Assembly: GCA_018873225.1 (NCBI GenBank) | Contig: JAEILZ010000008.1 | Location: 1,240,001-1,304,000, forward strand | Origin: [Phialemoniopsis] sp. UDSM-2020 | Lineage: Eukaryota > Ascomycota > Sordariomycetes > Thyridiales > Thyridiaceae | Direction: 5' to 3' | DNA length: 64,000 bases | Shown here: positions 55,500 to 64,000 of the stretch, piece by piece | How the letters are laid out: each line of letters opens with the position of its first letter | Position numbering within the stretch: position 1 is the first letter of the stretch | Translations under genes and position numbers: made by a program | The notes under the pieces: model-generated | What the model was told of the DNA's origin: nothing | The model's input: only the letters and a program-made list of their open reading frames with translations | Database searches by the model: none

Positions 55500-56390
55500 A
55501 GTGACAACAATGTCGCTCTGCTTGGTTGTGTACTGATATACATGAATGATCGCAGTCAGTACAGAAGGGACTGCATCGAGCGCAGATTGGCACGCCCATT
55601 GAAATGGCGGGGTTATGCCAGATGCAAGTCTGCCTGAGGAACATCGTCACTGTGTAAAAGGCTAAGGCTGACAGATAGGCATACATGCATGCCATTGCTC
55701 CAGATCAGCCTAGTCAAGCCGCACACTAGATTGATACTTGCCAGGCTGCAATTGTCGGAGCGTGTTGTCCTAAGCCGACAATTTGCGACAGACTTTCTCT
55801 ACTGTTTCCGGACCCAAGCAGGATACTTCTCCAAGAAATGACTGCTAGTCTTCGATTGAGTTCCCACAGCAGACTGCGCATTCATCCGATCCGGAAGGAA
55901 GTATCTATGCTTTCTCATTGGGCCGCATATCAGACTTTGAATGCCTTTATCGTGGTTTCAAGAGATGGGGTTGTGACATACATTTAGAGTTTGTTTCCGT
56001 CCACCAGAGACCCTGGCGTGTTTACTTCCGACTGCCCGTCCATCTTGGCGCTCTCGTCTTGGAAGGTCGACTTGTCTGGGCGGCTTTGGGGCCGGTGGGG
56101 CCGTTCCGCAAGTACTAATCAGGGCACTCTGGCCCAGGTTGGACCGTGAATTCGGCATGCGGTTGATTACACCAATCAGAAAGCAGCAGCTTGACATCTG
56201 CTCATGCTTGACAAGATGCTAACAACTGTGTCTACCAATTAAGAGTAGAGTGGCATCTGCCATAGTAGTAAGTATAAAGAGTTGAGAGCGTCTCCCGTTA
56301 AAGTACTAACCATAATAGAGTTGACTCTGGTCTTCAAGCATAGGCTTGTAAAAAACAGAATACTGGTGATTAACACTCATATCGCCCAGA
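55500..56390. other. Intergenic stretch, no gene seen
   Basis: About 890 bp between divergent starts; promoters of the HET gene and the HExxH gene. A TATA-like AGTATAAAG near 56271-56279 lies about 115 bp before the ATG at 56391. Confidence 0.4.
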
Positions 56391-57671
56391 ATGGTTCTCT
56401 CTCGTCCAATTCTCGCGACCCTCCTCCTTGCAGGTCTCCAAAGCGTTAGCGCAGCTCCCCAAGGAACGAGGGTCCAACGCCAGTCGTCAGCAACCTACAC
56501 AGCCAACCCCAACATCGGACCTGGAGGCAGCACCTACAAGGACTCGAACCACTTCCGTGTGTACGGCAACAATGGGGCCGAAGCAGACAGGGCTCTCAAC
56601 ATGCTCGAGGCCGCCTATGACTGCTTCATCGGCACCATGGGCTTCCGTTCTACGGGTCTGTCGTACAAAGACAGCTCCAATACAGGGACGCGGACAAAGA
56701 CAAACGTCTACTCTGTTGCAAGCCTGCCCGGCGCCGCAGGTGTGATGCACTCCGACTTCAACACCGGCATGGGCTGGCTCGAGGTGCAGAATTCGTACCT
56801 CGCCGTCTCGGGCGTCACCGTCCACGAATACGGGCATGTCATCCACTACCACCAAAAGACGTGGGTTGACCAAGGCCGCACGGGTGCCTGGTGGGAGACG
56901 TTTGCCAACTGGGTCGCCGACACCTACCGCACCTCGGACATCTGCGCTCCTGCTCGACAGGCTCACGGCCAGTCGGCCGAGCGAACCGAGATCGAGCTCG
57001 CAAAGCTCATCGGCGACTCCTTCCAGCCCATTGTCGACGGCTCCGTGGACACGGGGAACTACTATCAGGCCTGGCCTTTCTTCACATACCTGACGAACAA
57101 CCCCGACAACTACGCCAACCTTGGCCGCGACACGCTTCACCAGATGATGGTCCAGTACCAGGCCAACAGCAACGAGACGCCCTTGCACACCCTGCAGCGT
57201 GTCGCCGGCGGCACTTCCGTCGCGCAGATCGTCGGCAGCTACTGGGCCCACATGGCCTATGTCGACATCGGCCATGCCTCTGCGCATCAGGTCTTCCTTG
57301 ACCAGCGCCGCTACATCAACTACGCCAACGTCGACTCGTCCGGCAGTGGGCGGTACACGGTCAAGTCGAACCGCAGGCCGCAGTACATGGGCGCCAACAT
57401 CATCCCTCTCAAGACCTCTGGCGGCACGGTCACTGTCCAGATCACTGCCAGCGGAGCGTACACGGCGACCCTCGCTCTCCTCCGCAATGGGGTTACTCGC
57501 TATGTCAAGGTCAGCGGGTCTACTAGTGTCAGCGTTGCGTCGGGCGAGGAGGTCAGTCTGGTGGTTGCCAACACTCCGGCTCTTATTCTCTATGACCCAT
57601 TCTCGTTGTCGGACGAAGCGAAGCGTGGGCTGGACTACTCTTTCACTCTATCGGGGGCCACAGTTGCTTGA
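56391..57671 (+). CDS. Secreted HExxH protein (putative metalloprotease, DUF6055-like)
   Basis: Single exon, 426 aa. Signal peptide MVLSRPILATLLLAGLQSVSA, cleavage likely before APQG. The key motif is VTVHEYGHVIHYHQ, a zinc-binding HExxH, with a WWETFANWVADTY segment about 25 residues later that could give a third ligand (Glu). This layout resembles gluzincin-like proteins of the DUF6055 group found in fungi and bacteria. The last 110 residues (GGTVTVQITASGAYTATLALL) look like an all-beta module. It should act outside the cell. Proteolytic activity is an inference from the motif only. Confidence 0.82.
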   Translation: MVLSRPILATLLLAGLQSVSAAPQGTRVQRQSSATYTANPNIGPGGSTYKDSNHFRVYGNNGAEADRALNMLEAAYDCFIGTMGFRSTGLSYKDSSNTGTRTKTNVYSVASLPGAAGVMHSDFNTGMGWLEVQNSYLAVSGVTVHEYGHVIHYHQKTWVDQGRTGAWWETFANWVADTYRTSDICAPARQAHGQSAERTEIELAKLIGDSFQPIVDGSVDTGNYYQAWPFFTYLTNNPDNYANLGRDTLHQMMVQYQANSNETPLHTLQRVAGGTSVAQIVGSYWAHMAYVDIGHASAHQVFLDQRRYINYANVDSSGSGRYTVKSNRRPQYMGANIIPLKTSGGTVTVQITASGAYTATLALLRNGVTRYVKVSGSTSVSVASGEEVSLVVANTPALILYDPFSLSDEAKRGLDYSFTLSGATVA

Positions 57672-57768
57672 GGTTAATCAGCTTCGAACAGAATGACCGT
57701 GATCAACATCTACATTACGCACGTATTTCTCTGTAACTACATAACAATGCTTATACGACATGCTGGCC

Positions 57769-59180
57769 CTATTGCTTCTTGTGACTGTCCTCGGTTGTCT
57801 GGTAGATGTCCGTCTGCACACCAATTCCTTGGAGCTCAATCTCTGATGAGCTACGTTCGACTTCCGATCGCGACCTCGTCGTGCCGCTCCTGAGCTGCCT
57901 CTCCGAGATCTTGTCGCTAGGAGACCACGCCTTTGCTTGCATGTCATGGAGCCTCTGGAATGTCTTGTCGTTGTGTGAGGCCGTAGATCGGTAGTAGAGC
58001 TGTGAAGCCGACACCGGATTGGACTGTGATGTCTTCGATCTGCCATACCCGGTCGACGACATTCTTCCAAGGCAGCCTTCGAAGAGTGGCCTCATCAGGG
58101 GCAGACAGCCGCAGATGATAGCGACGTTGACTTCCATGGTCGTCCAGATAGACTCCTTTGCGCTCGAAGCTACAGGTGATGTCAGCACCCTTGTCCCACC
58201 ATGCCAGGGTTGTTTGTGTACTTACATGACAGATCATTTGTGATGAAATAGTTGAACTCCACTAAGCGGAGTAGACTAAAGACGCACACACTGCGAGAAT
58301 ATGGGTGTTAGTTCTTCTCCAGGAATCGCAGAGCCGATGGCAAACTTACATGATACCCAGGGAGAGGACACCGATGACCGCCATTTTCTGCCGTAGGTTC
58401 ATACTGAGCTTGAGAATGACTGGAATGGGAAGGACGAAGATGGCGATATCGGCGATCAGGGAGAACGAGCCCATAGCCTGGAAGAATGACGTCTGTCCCT
58501 TCATGCAGTGTCCACCCTCGATGGTCTTGTCGTAGTAGTACTGGACGGGCCAGCACTGGAAGATGTTCGTCATCAGAGCCGCCGTTGCCCATAGCGCGAC
58601 AAAGACAATCAGGCCATTCGCGGCGATTCGAAACTTTCGTTCAGTGCCGAGGGTAGAGTTCAAGAAGACGATGATGCTTGCTTTGACAAAGGCCATCGAC
58701 GGCGCCCAGAACTTTTGTATCATCCAACTTCCCTAGCCGGTGAAGTATCAGGTCAGTAACCATTTTCAGCCATGTCATTGACCATGTCCAGCTATCTTAC
58801 AAAGTTGATGCGTCGTCGCTCAGCGGGTGGCAGTTCGCCGGTAGGGACACCGACGCCATTGAAGGCAGCTGTTGATACACATGTGTCAGTGAACGCTAGA
58901 AGGTGAAGGATTATGTTGACGATTGTAAGCACTAACTGTAGACCGTGAAGGCGGTGACCCCATAGCTCAGGAGCAATCCGATACCCATGAGCACATCTTC
59001 AGTCCTGAGGGCGGCGCCCGTGACGAGGCGGCGACAGACCAGCCGCAGGATATATGACACTGTGGCCAGGCCACACATCACCAGGGGCACAGCGATCAGC
59101 ACATTCTTCCAGTAGAGATTCTCAGTTTCCACGATGCCCGTCGACGCGGACTCCGCTAAAACGGAGAGATCCCCGGCCAT
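57769..59180 (-). CDS. PTH11-type rhodopsin-fold membrane receptor
   Basis: Exons joined in frame from ATG 59180 (MAGDLSVLAESAS) to the stop at 57769, five introns or so, about 400 aa. Seven hydrophobic helices fit the fungal Rhodopsin domain family: VLIAVPLVMCGLATVSYIL, DVLMGIGLLLSYGVTAFTV, FWAPSMAFVKASIIVFLN, GLIVFVALWATAALMTNIF followed by QCWPVQYYYD, and SFSLIADIAIFVLPIPVI. The last helix contains TTMEVNVAIICGCLPLMRPL, a family hallmark. The tail is Ser/Arg-rich and cytosolic. No CFEM domain is present. Such proteins are thought to be G-protein-coupled-like surface sensors, some needed for host sensing; the ligand is unknown. Confidence 0.86.
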
Positions 59181-59900
59181 TGGGGCGGTGACAACGCAAA
59201 TGTCGCAAGAGGAAGTGAGATGGTGGAGACCTAGACTGGCATTTGTGAAAAGGATCGACAGAAGAGACCCTTGAAAGTAAGGATTCGGGCGTGCGAATGA
59301 CTTTTATGTGTTCAATGAAAGATGTATACCAGGGGTTCGCTTTGTTGAAGAAGTAAAAGACAGGCATGCATGAAATATCAGGGGTTTCCGACGACGGACG
59401 CAAGAAAACTTCAACCTGGGAGATCTAGGACCTGTTTGGAAGGTACCCGAAATTCTGCGCTGCTTGGATAGAGCTGAAAGGTATGAGCTTGTGCATCAAC
59501 AAGCTCGCACTAACACTTTAGCGACGGTTTCCACACGCTGCGCCGCGCAAGGGGCAGAGCTTGTCTCATCGAACTAAGAGTCCAATGGCATCGTGTCGAG
59601 GGCTTCCGTATCCACGGACATGGAGTCGCCCTTGTCGCTCACTTCCGCGTTGGGTTACGTCCGGATGCGGCCTCTCGGTCTTGCGTGCAGGACGGCTCCC
59701 CGGCACTCGGCGGTTTTAAATTGTCTCCTACATAAGACGTGTCGATCACTCCTGTGAATGGCACGTAGTGAGGGCTTATCGCTCTGTATTTTCTGTGTGT
59801 CTTTCCCTTTTCATCCTTTCCTTGTCGCAGGTTTCTTGTCAAACCCTTCCCCAGACCCTGATCGACTCCAGGACACACTGGCGGAGTGGACCGGGACACG
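59181..59900. other. Divergent upstream region
   Basis: About 720 bp between the receptor gene (minus) and the oxidase gene (plus). No gene, repeat or reliable motif seen; a CT-rich run near 59803-59825 precedes the oxidase start, as is common at fungal promoters. Confidence 0.4.
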
Positions 59901-61622
59901 ATGCATTCCTTTCCCGCAGCCGTGGCCGCTTCGGCGGCCGTGCTTCCACTTGCCTTCGGCGCCGCCGTTGACTCCGTCTCAGCCGTCAAGACCTGCACAT
60001 GGGAAAAGCTCAACGGCACCGTCGAGGGCCGGCTACACGCCCTGACGCCGCTGGCCCTGCCGTGTTTCTCCGTTTACAACAACCAGACGGTGGCTCCCGA
60101 TGCTGCGGCTTGCGCCGCTGTACAAGCTGGCTACACCAAACCTGGCTTCCGCACGGACATCGCCAGCGCCTTCATGAACAACCAGGTCGAGGAATGCGCC
60201 TCCGACCCGACTGACCAGTGCCTGCTCGACAACAAGACGCCGACCGACCCCCTCGCCTTCGCCAATGGTGCTTCATGCAACCAGGGCAACCTGCCGGACT
60301 ACTACATCGAGGTCACGAAGCCGGAAGATGTGCAGGCCGCCTTTGAGTTCTCCGAGAAGACTGGCACGCGCCTGTCCATCAAGAACACGGGCCACGACTA
60401 CCTCGCGCGCAGCAGCGGCAAGGGCACTCTAATGCTGTGGACGCGCAAGCTGCAGAGCCTGAGCTACGATGCCACGTTTGTCGCCGAGGGCTGCTCCGAC
60501 GAGCCCGTCCAGGCCATTACTACCGGCGCCGGTGTCAACTTTGAGCAGGCCTACTCCTTTGCCGACGCGCACAAAGTCACGCTGCTCGGCGGCTACTCGT
60601 CGACCGTCGGCGCATCGGGCGGCTGGGTTATGGGCGGTGGCCACAGCATCCTGTCGACCGTCTACGGACTCGGCATCGATCGCGTCCTGCAATTCAAGAT
60701 CGTCACGCCCGACGGGCAGTTCCGCACCGTCAACGCGTGCAGCGATCCGGACCTGTTTTGGGCGCTGCGTGGCGGCGGTGGCGGCACCTTTGGCGTTGTC
60801 TTGGAGTCGACACACAAGGTCGAGCCAGTGATCCCCTTCGTCGCCGCCTCAGTCTCCTTCACTTCCAACAAGGCAACCATCCTCCCCTTCCTCGACATCA
60901 TTATCAACAACACGCAAAAGTGGGCGCAGGAGGGCTGGGGCGGACACGTCTCGGGTAGCTCGCTCATCAACGTGACGCCGCTGCTCTCGCTCGACGAAGC
61001 CAAGGACTCACTTGCATCGCTTGCCGCCTACGCCGAGTCACAGGGCGGATCGGCCACCTTTACCGAGTATGATTCCTGGTACCCCTTCTACCAAAAGTAT
61101 GTCCTGGCCAACGAGGTGGCCGTCGGCAACACCCACCTGGCGGGCTCGCAGCTCGTGCCGGGCTCCGCCTTTGACACGGCAGAGGGCCGCGCCGACATCC
61201 TCGCCTTCCTGACGCAGATCGTCAACGCCGGCACGAGCCCGTACATCCCCGTCGTCGGGCCCGTGCTGTACGACGCGCCGGCCAACTCGACGTCAGCGAC
61301 GCCCGCGTGGCGCACGGCGGTGTGGGAGCTCGGCGTGGGCTCGACGTGGGCGTGGAACAGCACGCTCGCGGAGCGGCAGGCCGCGGCCACGAAGCTGCAG
61401 GCCGTCGACACGACGATGGCGGCGTTCACGGGCGGCAGCGCGTACATGAACGAGGCGAGCATCTTCACCGAGGACTGGCAGCAGGCGTGGTGGGGCGACA
61501 ACTACGGCGCGCTGGTCAGCATCAAGAACAGGTACGACCCCAAGGGCCTGCTGAGCTGCTACAAGTGCGTCGGGTGGACGGCCGAGTCGACGACGGGGTC
61601 GTGTTACTCTGCGTTTGCTTAG
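59901..61622 (+). CDS. Secreted FAD-linked oxidoreductase (berberine-bridge type)
   Basis: Single exon, 573 aa. Start at ATG 59901, where a signal peptide begins (MHSFPAAVAASAAVLPLAFG); a frame extension to 59886 is ignored. FAD_binding_4 domain: YIEVTKPEDVQAAFEFSEK, IKNTGHDYLARS with the covalent FAD-binding His165, GGWVMGGGHSILSTVYGLG and LFWALRGGGGGTFGVV. The C-terminal BBE segment is NRYDPKGLLSCYKCVG. The second covalent attachment Cys of bicovalent members is replaced: GGYSSTVGASGG has Ser where GxC is usual, so FAD should be held by one bond. Members oxidise sugars or alkaloids extracellularly. It could be a carbohydrate oxidase feeding H2O2 to the LPMO, but this is inference. Confidence 0.9.
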   Translation: MHSFPAAVAASAAVLPLAFGAAVDSVSAVKTCTWEKLNGTVEGRLHALTPLALPCFSVYNNQTVAPDAAACAAVQAGYTKPGFRTDIASAFMNNQVEECASDPTDQCLLDNKTPTDPLAFANGASCNQGNLPDYYIEVTKPEDVQAAFEFSEKTGTRLSIKNTGHDYLARSSGKGTLMLWTRKLQSLSYDATFVAEGCSDEPVQAITTGAGVNFEQAYSFADAHKVTLLGGYSSTVGASGGWVMGGGHSILSTVYGLGIDRVLQFKIVTPDGQFRTVNACSDPDLFWALRGGGGGTFGVVLESTHKVEPVIPFVAASVSFTSNKATILPFLDIIINNTQKWAQEGWGGHVSGSSLINVTPLLSLDEAKDSLASLAAYAESQGGSATFTEYDSWYPFYQKYVLANEVAVGNTHLAGSQLVPGSAFDTAEGRADILAFLTQIVNAGTSPYIPVVGPVLYDAPANSTSATPAWRTAVWELGVGSTWAWNSTLAERQAAATKLQAVDTTMAAFTGGSAYMNEASIFTEDWQQAWWGDNYGALVSIKNRYDPKGLLSCYKCVGWTAESTTGSCYSAFA

Positions 61623-63482
61623 GATGTAATAGAATGCACGAAGACCAGTAAATACCCGTGCATTTGAGCAAGGCGCAAGCAATCATTGCGAAACTTTAGA
61701 TGTTGTACATAGACCTAGAATACATACTGTAGCAATAATAACCACGAGACATGCCTAAACCCATCTATGTACACAAGCGAGTGAAGTCGTTGGCGGGTAC
61801 TTCTTGATTTGGTGAGCCACTTCCAAGAACGAATTGTCACCTCAGTACGCAAAACGAACCTTCAGGCCCAGGTTCCAGGCTTGCAATCCGAATTTCTGCG
61901 CCACCTGTGCCGCAACGGAGCTTTCCGAATAAGAACACAGCTTCAATCTAGGGCGCACCGGTGCCGGCGCGATGTTCAAACGCAACCTTTATCATTCTGG
62001 GGGGACCCTGCCAAGTAATCTCGTTAGAACAAGCTTCGCGTGGAAACTTGGCATTGGTAGGCAAAATCACGCAACATGCGGGGGGCACTGTTGCAGACCC
62101 TTGCCCCGTAGTGAAACTAAGGCTGGCTTGGCTCAGGGTTCAAATCTTACTCCTCGCTCCGACAGCCGTCTGCCCCACCGGACTGGGGTATTGATGGATG
62201 TCAACGGGGAGTCAGTACCCGATAAAGGCTGGCTCTCGAGTGCTTGTTTTTAATTAGTGCTGTTGGGGAATAACACCCTCTGAAAACACGGCACAAAGAC
62301 ATGGCGAAGAATACGAGTGGTAGCACATGGAGCATAAGACCTCAACGTGGGTTGTTCCATGGCTGGCTTGAAATCCCCACAAACGCTACACGATGCCAAT
62401 CAGGCTGAGGGTCTATTAGTCATCTCATCCTGGGGACTGTGTGTTGGCGACCTGTTTTCAAGCTCAGGGCTGGAATTTAGTATATTTGTGAGACAAGGCC
62501 GTGATCGCCAGCTCGTCGATGGCGGCCTAAACTTTGCCACGTGGATGCAATGCTGGTTTGCCATAACAGTAAATGTACGCCCGGCTACGCTGCGGAGGGA
62601 ACCTGCGAAAAATCACTAAAACGTTAGAAGGCTTGACATGGAAATCCAGTACTTTTGTCGGCTCGGCTCGGGCCATGTTACGAGTTCCCAGCCTCCAGAT
62701 GACCGCCATGCCCCTTCAGCTTTGCTGCACTTCTTCACAAGTTTACCAATTGGGAGGACACCTTAATCATTTTCAAGCCATCTTTTCTTAACAGAAGAAA
62801 CTGACTACTCATTTTACCATGCAGTGTTACCGTTACCTGTTCTATGTATGGCTAGCGAAAAGCTACATGACCAGCACTGAGCAACTGCACGAACACCCAA
62901 ATCAACACCATCGCCTAATGGCCCTCCCATGATCCATAATGCAGAACACCTGTTGGCTCAAATATGGCTTTGATGCCTCCGTAGTTTGCCACCAGCATGC
63001 ATCGCCCCAAGCTTGACTCGTTTGCGACTAGTTCGCCGTTTGCCTTTCTCTACCGCGATTCGTTCTTTACGATGCTGGACAAGAAGTGCTGTTTCAGAGT
63101 CAACCTCATGTCACGACATTGGTAGCTGCTCTGCAGCTGGTCCAAGAGACGCGGTCTCGCCCCCGCGACCAAGAAGGTTCTGACAGCTGTGTTAGGCATA
63201 CTTTGAACATGCAATTATGATGAGGCTCAATAGCAAAATCTGTTCACCTCTCCGTCGTGTAGAGCTCCGCGGTCTCTTGATAGTTTGGTTCACATGCTTT
63301 CACTCGTTGAGCCTTGTGTTTTGTTTAACTCACTTCAGTCCACCACTGTATAATATCTACGGGCGCAGCATTTTCTCATCATGTTTCATCGAGAATATTG
63401 CTGTTCCCTAATGACCAGTGATTAAAGTTGCTTACCGTCCCACATCATTCCAAGCATCCCCTTACTCGGTATCGTTTTGGAC
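61623..63482. other. 1.9-kb gene-poor stretch
   Basis: No supported gene on either strand. It should hold the 3' UTR of the oxidase gene and the promoter of the last gene. A GGTTCAAATC near 62135-62144 resembles a tRNA B-box, but no cloverleaf can be formed around it. Confidence 0.4.
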
Positions 63483-64000
63483 ATGGCAGCTGTTGCACTC
63501 CTCGGCCTCGGCGTCATCGCCGATGCCATCCAGATCTTCAGTTTCATCGGTGGCATCTTCGGCGGGAGCCAAAGCTCTGACGTCGCGACTCGCGAAGGCA
63601 ACGTGCGCATCTGCGCAGGCTTGGACGGCGCAAAGCTTGCAAACGGAGCGGGCAGGGTGGCCGAAGTAGGACTACTCTCCACTCCCGCCTCTCTTTGAGC
63701 TCGCTCTATCCTCGTATCGCTAACAACTAATTGTTTAGATTCAGCTCTTCAATGCAAATCTGAAGCTGAGGCAAGTTCTTGATGGGAAAGACGTCCCGGA
63801 CGGCGGCTTCAACGACTGGACGTTTACGGACCCGGACAACCAGCAGATTCCAGGCATCGTCATCGCCAACGACAACGACGCCGTGTGTGTCTCGTACGTG
63901 ACTATGACCTGGCCGGATGGCAGCAAGTATGCCTGGCTGGGCGACTGGGGTTGGGTATGCGGCTTGGCGTGGACCTACGGCAATATCTACGTGAGTCCAA
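63483..64000 (+). CDS. Unrecognised protein, 5' part (partial)
   Basis: Exon 1 63483-63665 and exon 2 63739-63990 are joined by a 73-nt intron; a GTGAGT donor at 63991 shows the gene continues beyond the window. The N-terminus MAAVALLGLGVIADAIQIFS is hydrophobic and could be a signal or anchor; the next residues are GGIFGGSQSSD. The second exon reads DGKDVPDGGFNDWTF, then VIANDNDAVCVSYVTMTWPDG and WLGDWGWVCGLAW, a pattern I recall from conserved fungal proteins of unknown function, with Trp- and Cys-containing strands. No enzyme motif visible. Function unknown. Confidence 0.72.

Noticed and set aside
62100..62175. Possible tRNA (GGTTCAAATC B-box-like)
   Set aside because: The T-stem does not pair, and no A-box, anticodon stem or acceptor stem can be built around it.

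Overview
The window is from a filamentous ascomycete (Pezizomycotina). Evidence: short GT-AG introns of about 49-75 nt with CTRAC-type branch sites, two Zn(II)2Cys6 transcription factors, HET-domain and NACHT-WD40 genes, an AA9 lytic polysaccharide monooxygenase, a PTH11-like rhodopsin-fold receptor and a berberine-bridge-type oxidase. I cannot name the genus. Both ends cut a gene. All splice sites were read by eye from reading-frame continuity and consensus, without transcript data.

Layout. 1-3.1 kb: the 5' end of an unrecognised disordered protein, then a fructosamine-kinase-like gene. 3.8-8.7 kb: a 1609-aa NLR-like protein (alpha/beta hydrolase, NACHT, degenerate WD40). 8.8-19.6 kb: a compact catabolic block with an MFS sugar transporter (15 exons) divergent from a TauD/TfdA dioxygenase, a Zn2Cys6 regulator, and a DapA-type aldolase divergent from a sugar-acid dehydratase (L-galactonate/L-fuconate type). 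The promoter shared by the last two carries two adjacent CGG/CCG palindromes. 20.5-27.7 kb: secreted AA9 LPMO, a second MFS sugar transporter, and an intracellular GH31 alpha-xylosidase-like enzyme. Together these suggest plant polysaccharide and sugar-acid use: LPMO outside, transporters at the membrane, glycosidase, dehydratase and aldolase in the cytosol.

27.8-43.7 kb is mixed: NmrA-like reductase, a small secreted Cys-containing protein, an ACC-deaminase-like PLP enzyme next to a Zn2Cys6 regulator, a coiled-coil protein, a DJ-1/PfpI protein downstream of a perfect 30-bp palindrome, an F-box protein, a membrane-anchored lectin-like protein and a type II membrane glycosyltransferase-like protein.

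46.0-55.5 kb is rich in self/non-self genes. Three unrelated HET-domain genes flank one SDR; one HET domain is fused to a subtilisin-like domain that has lost its catalytic serine motif. 56.4-64 kb: a secreted HExxH protein, a rhodopsin-like receptor, a secreted FAD oxidase and the start of an unrecognised gene.

The least ordinary items are the serine-less S8-HET chimera, the sugar-acid block containing a TauD enzyme, the clustered palindromic promoter elements, and the 10-nt and 18-nt micro-exons.
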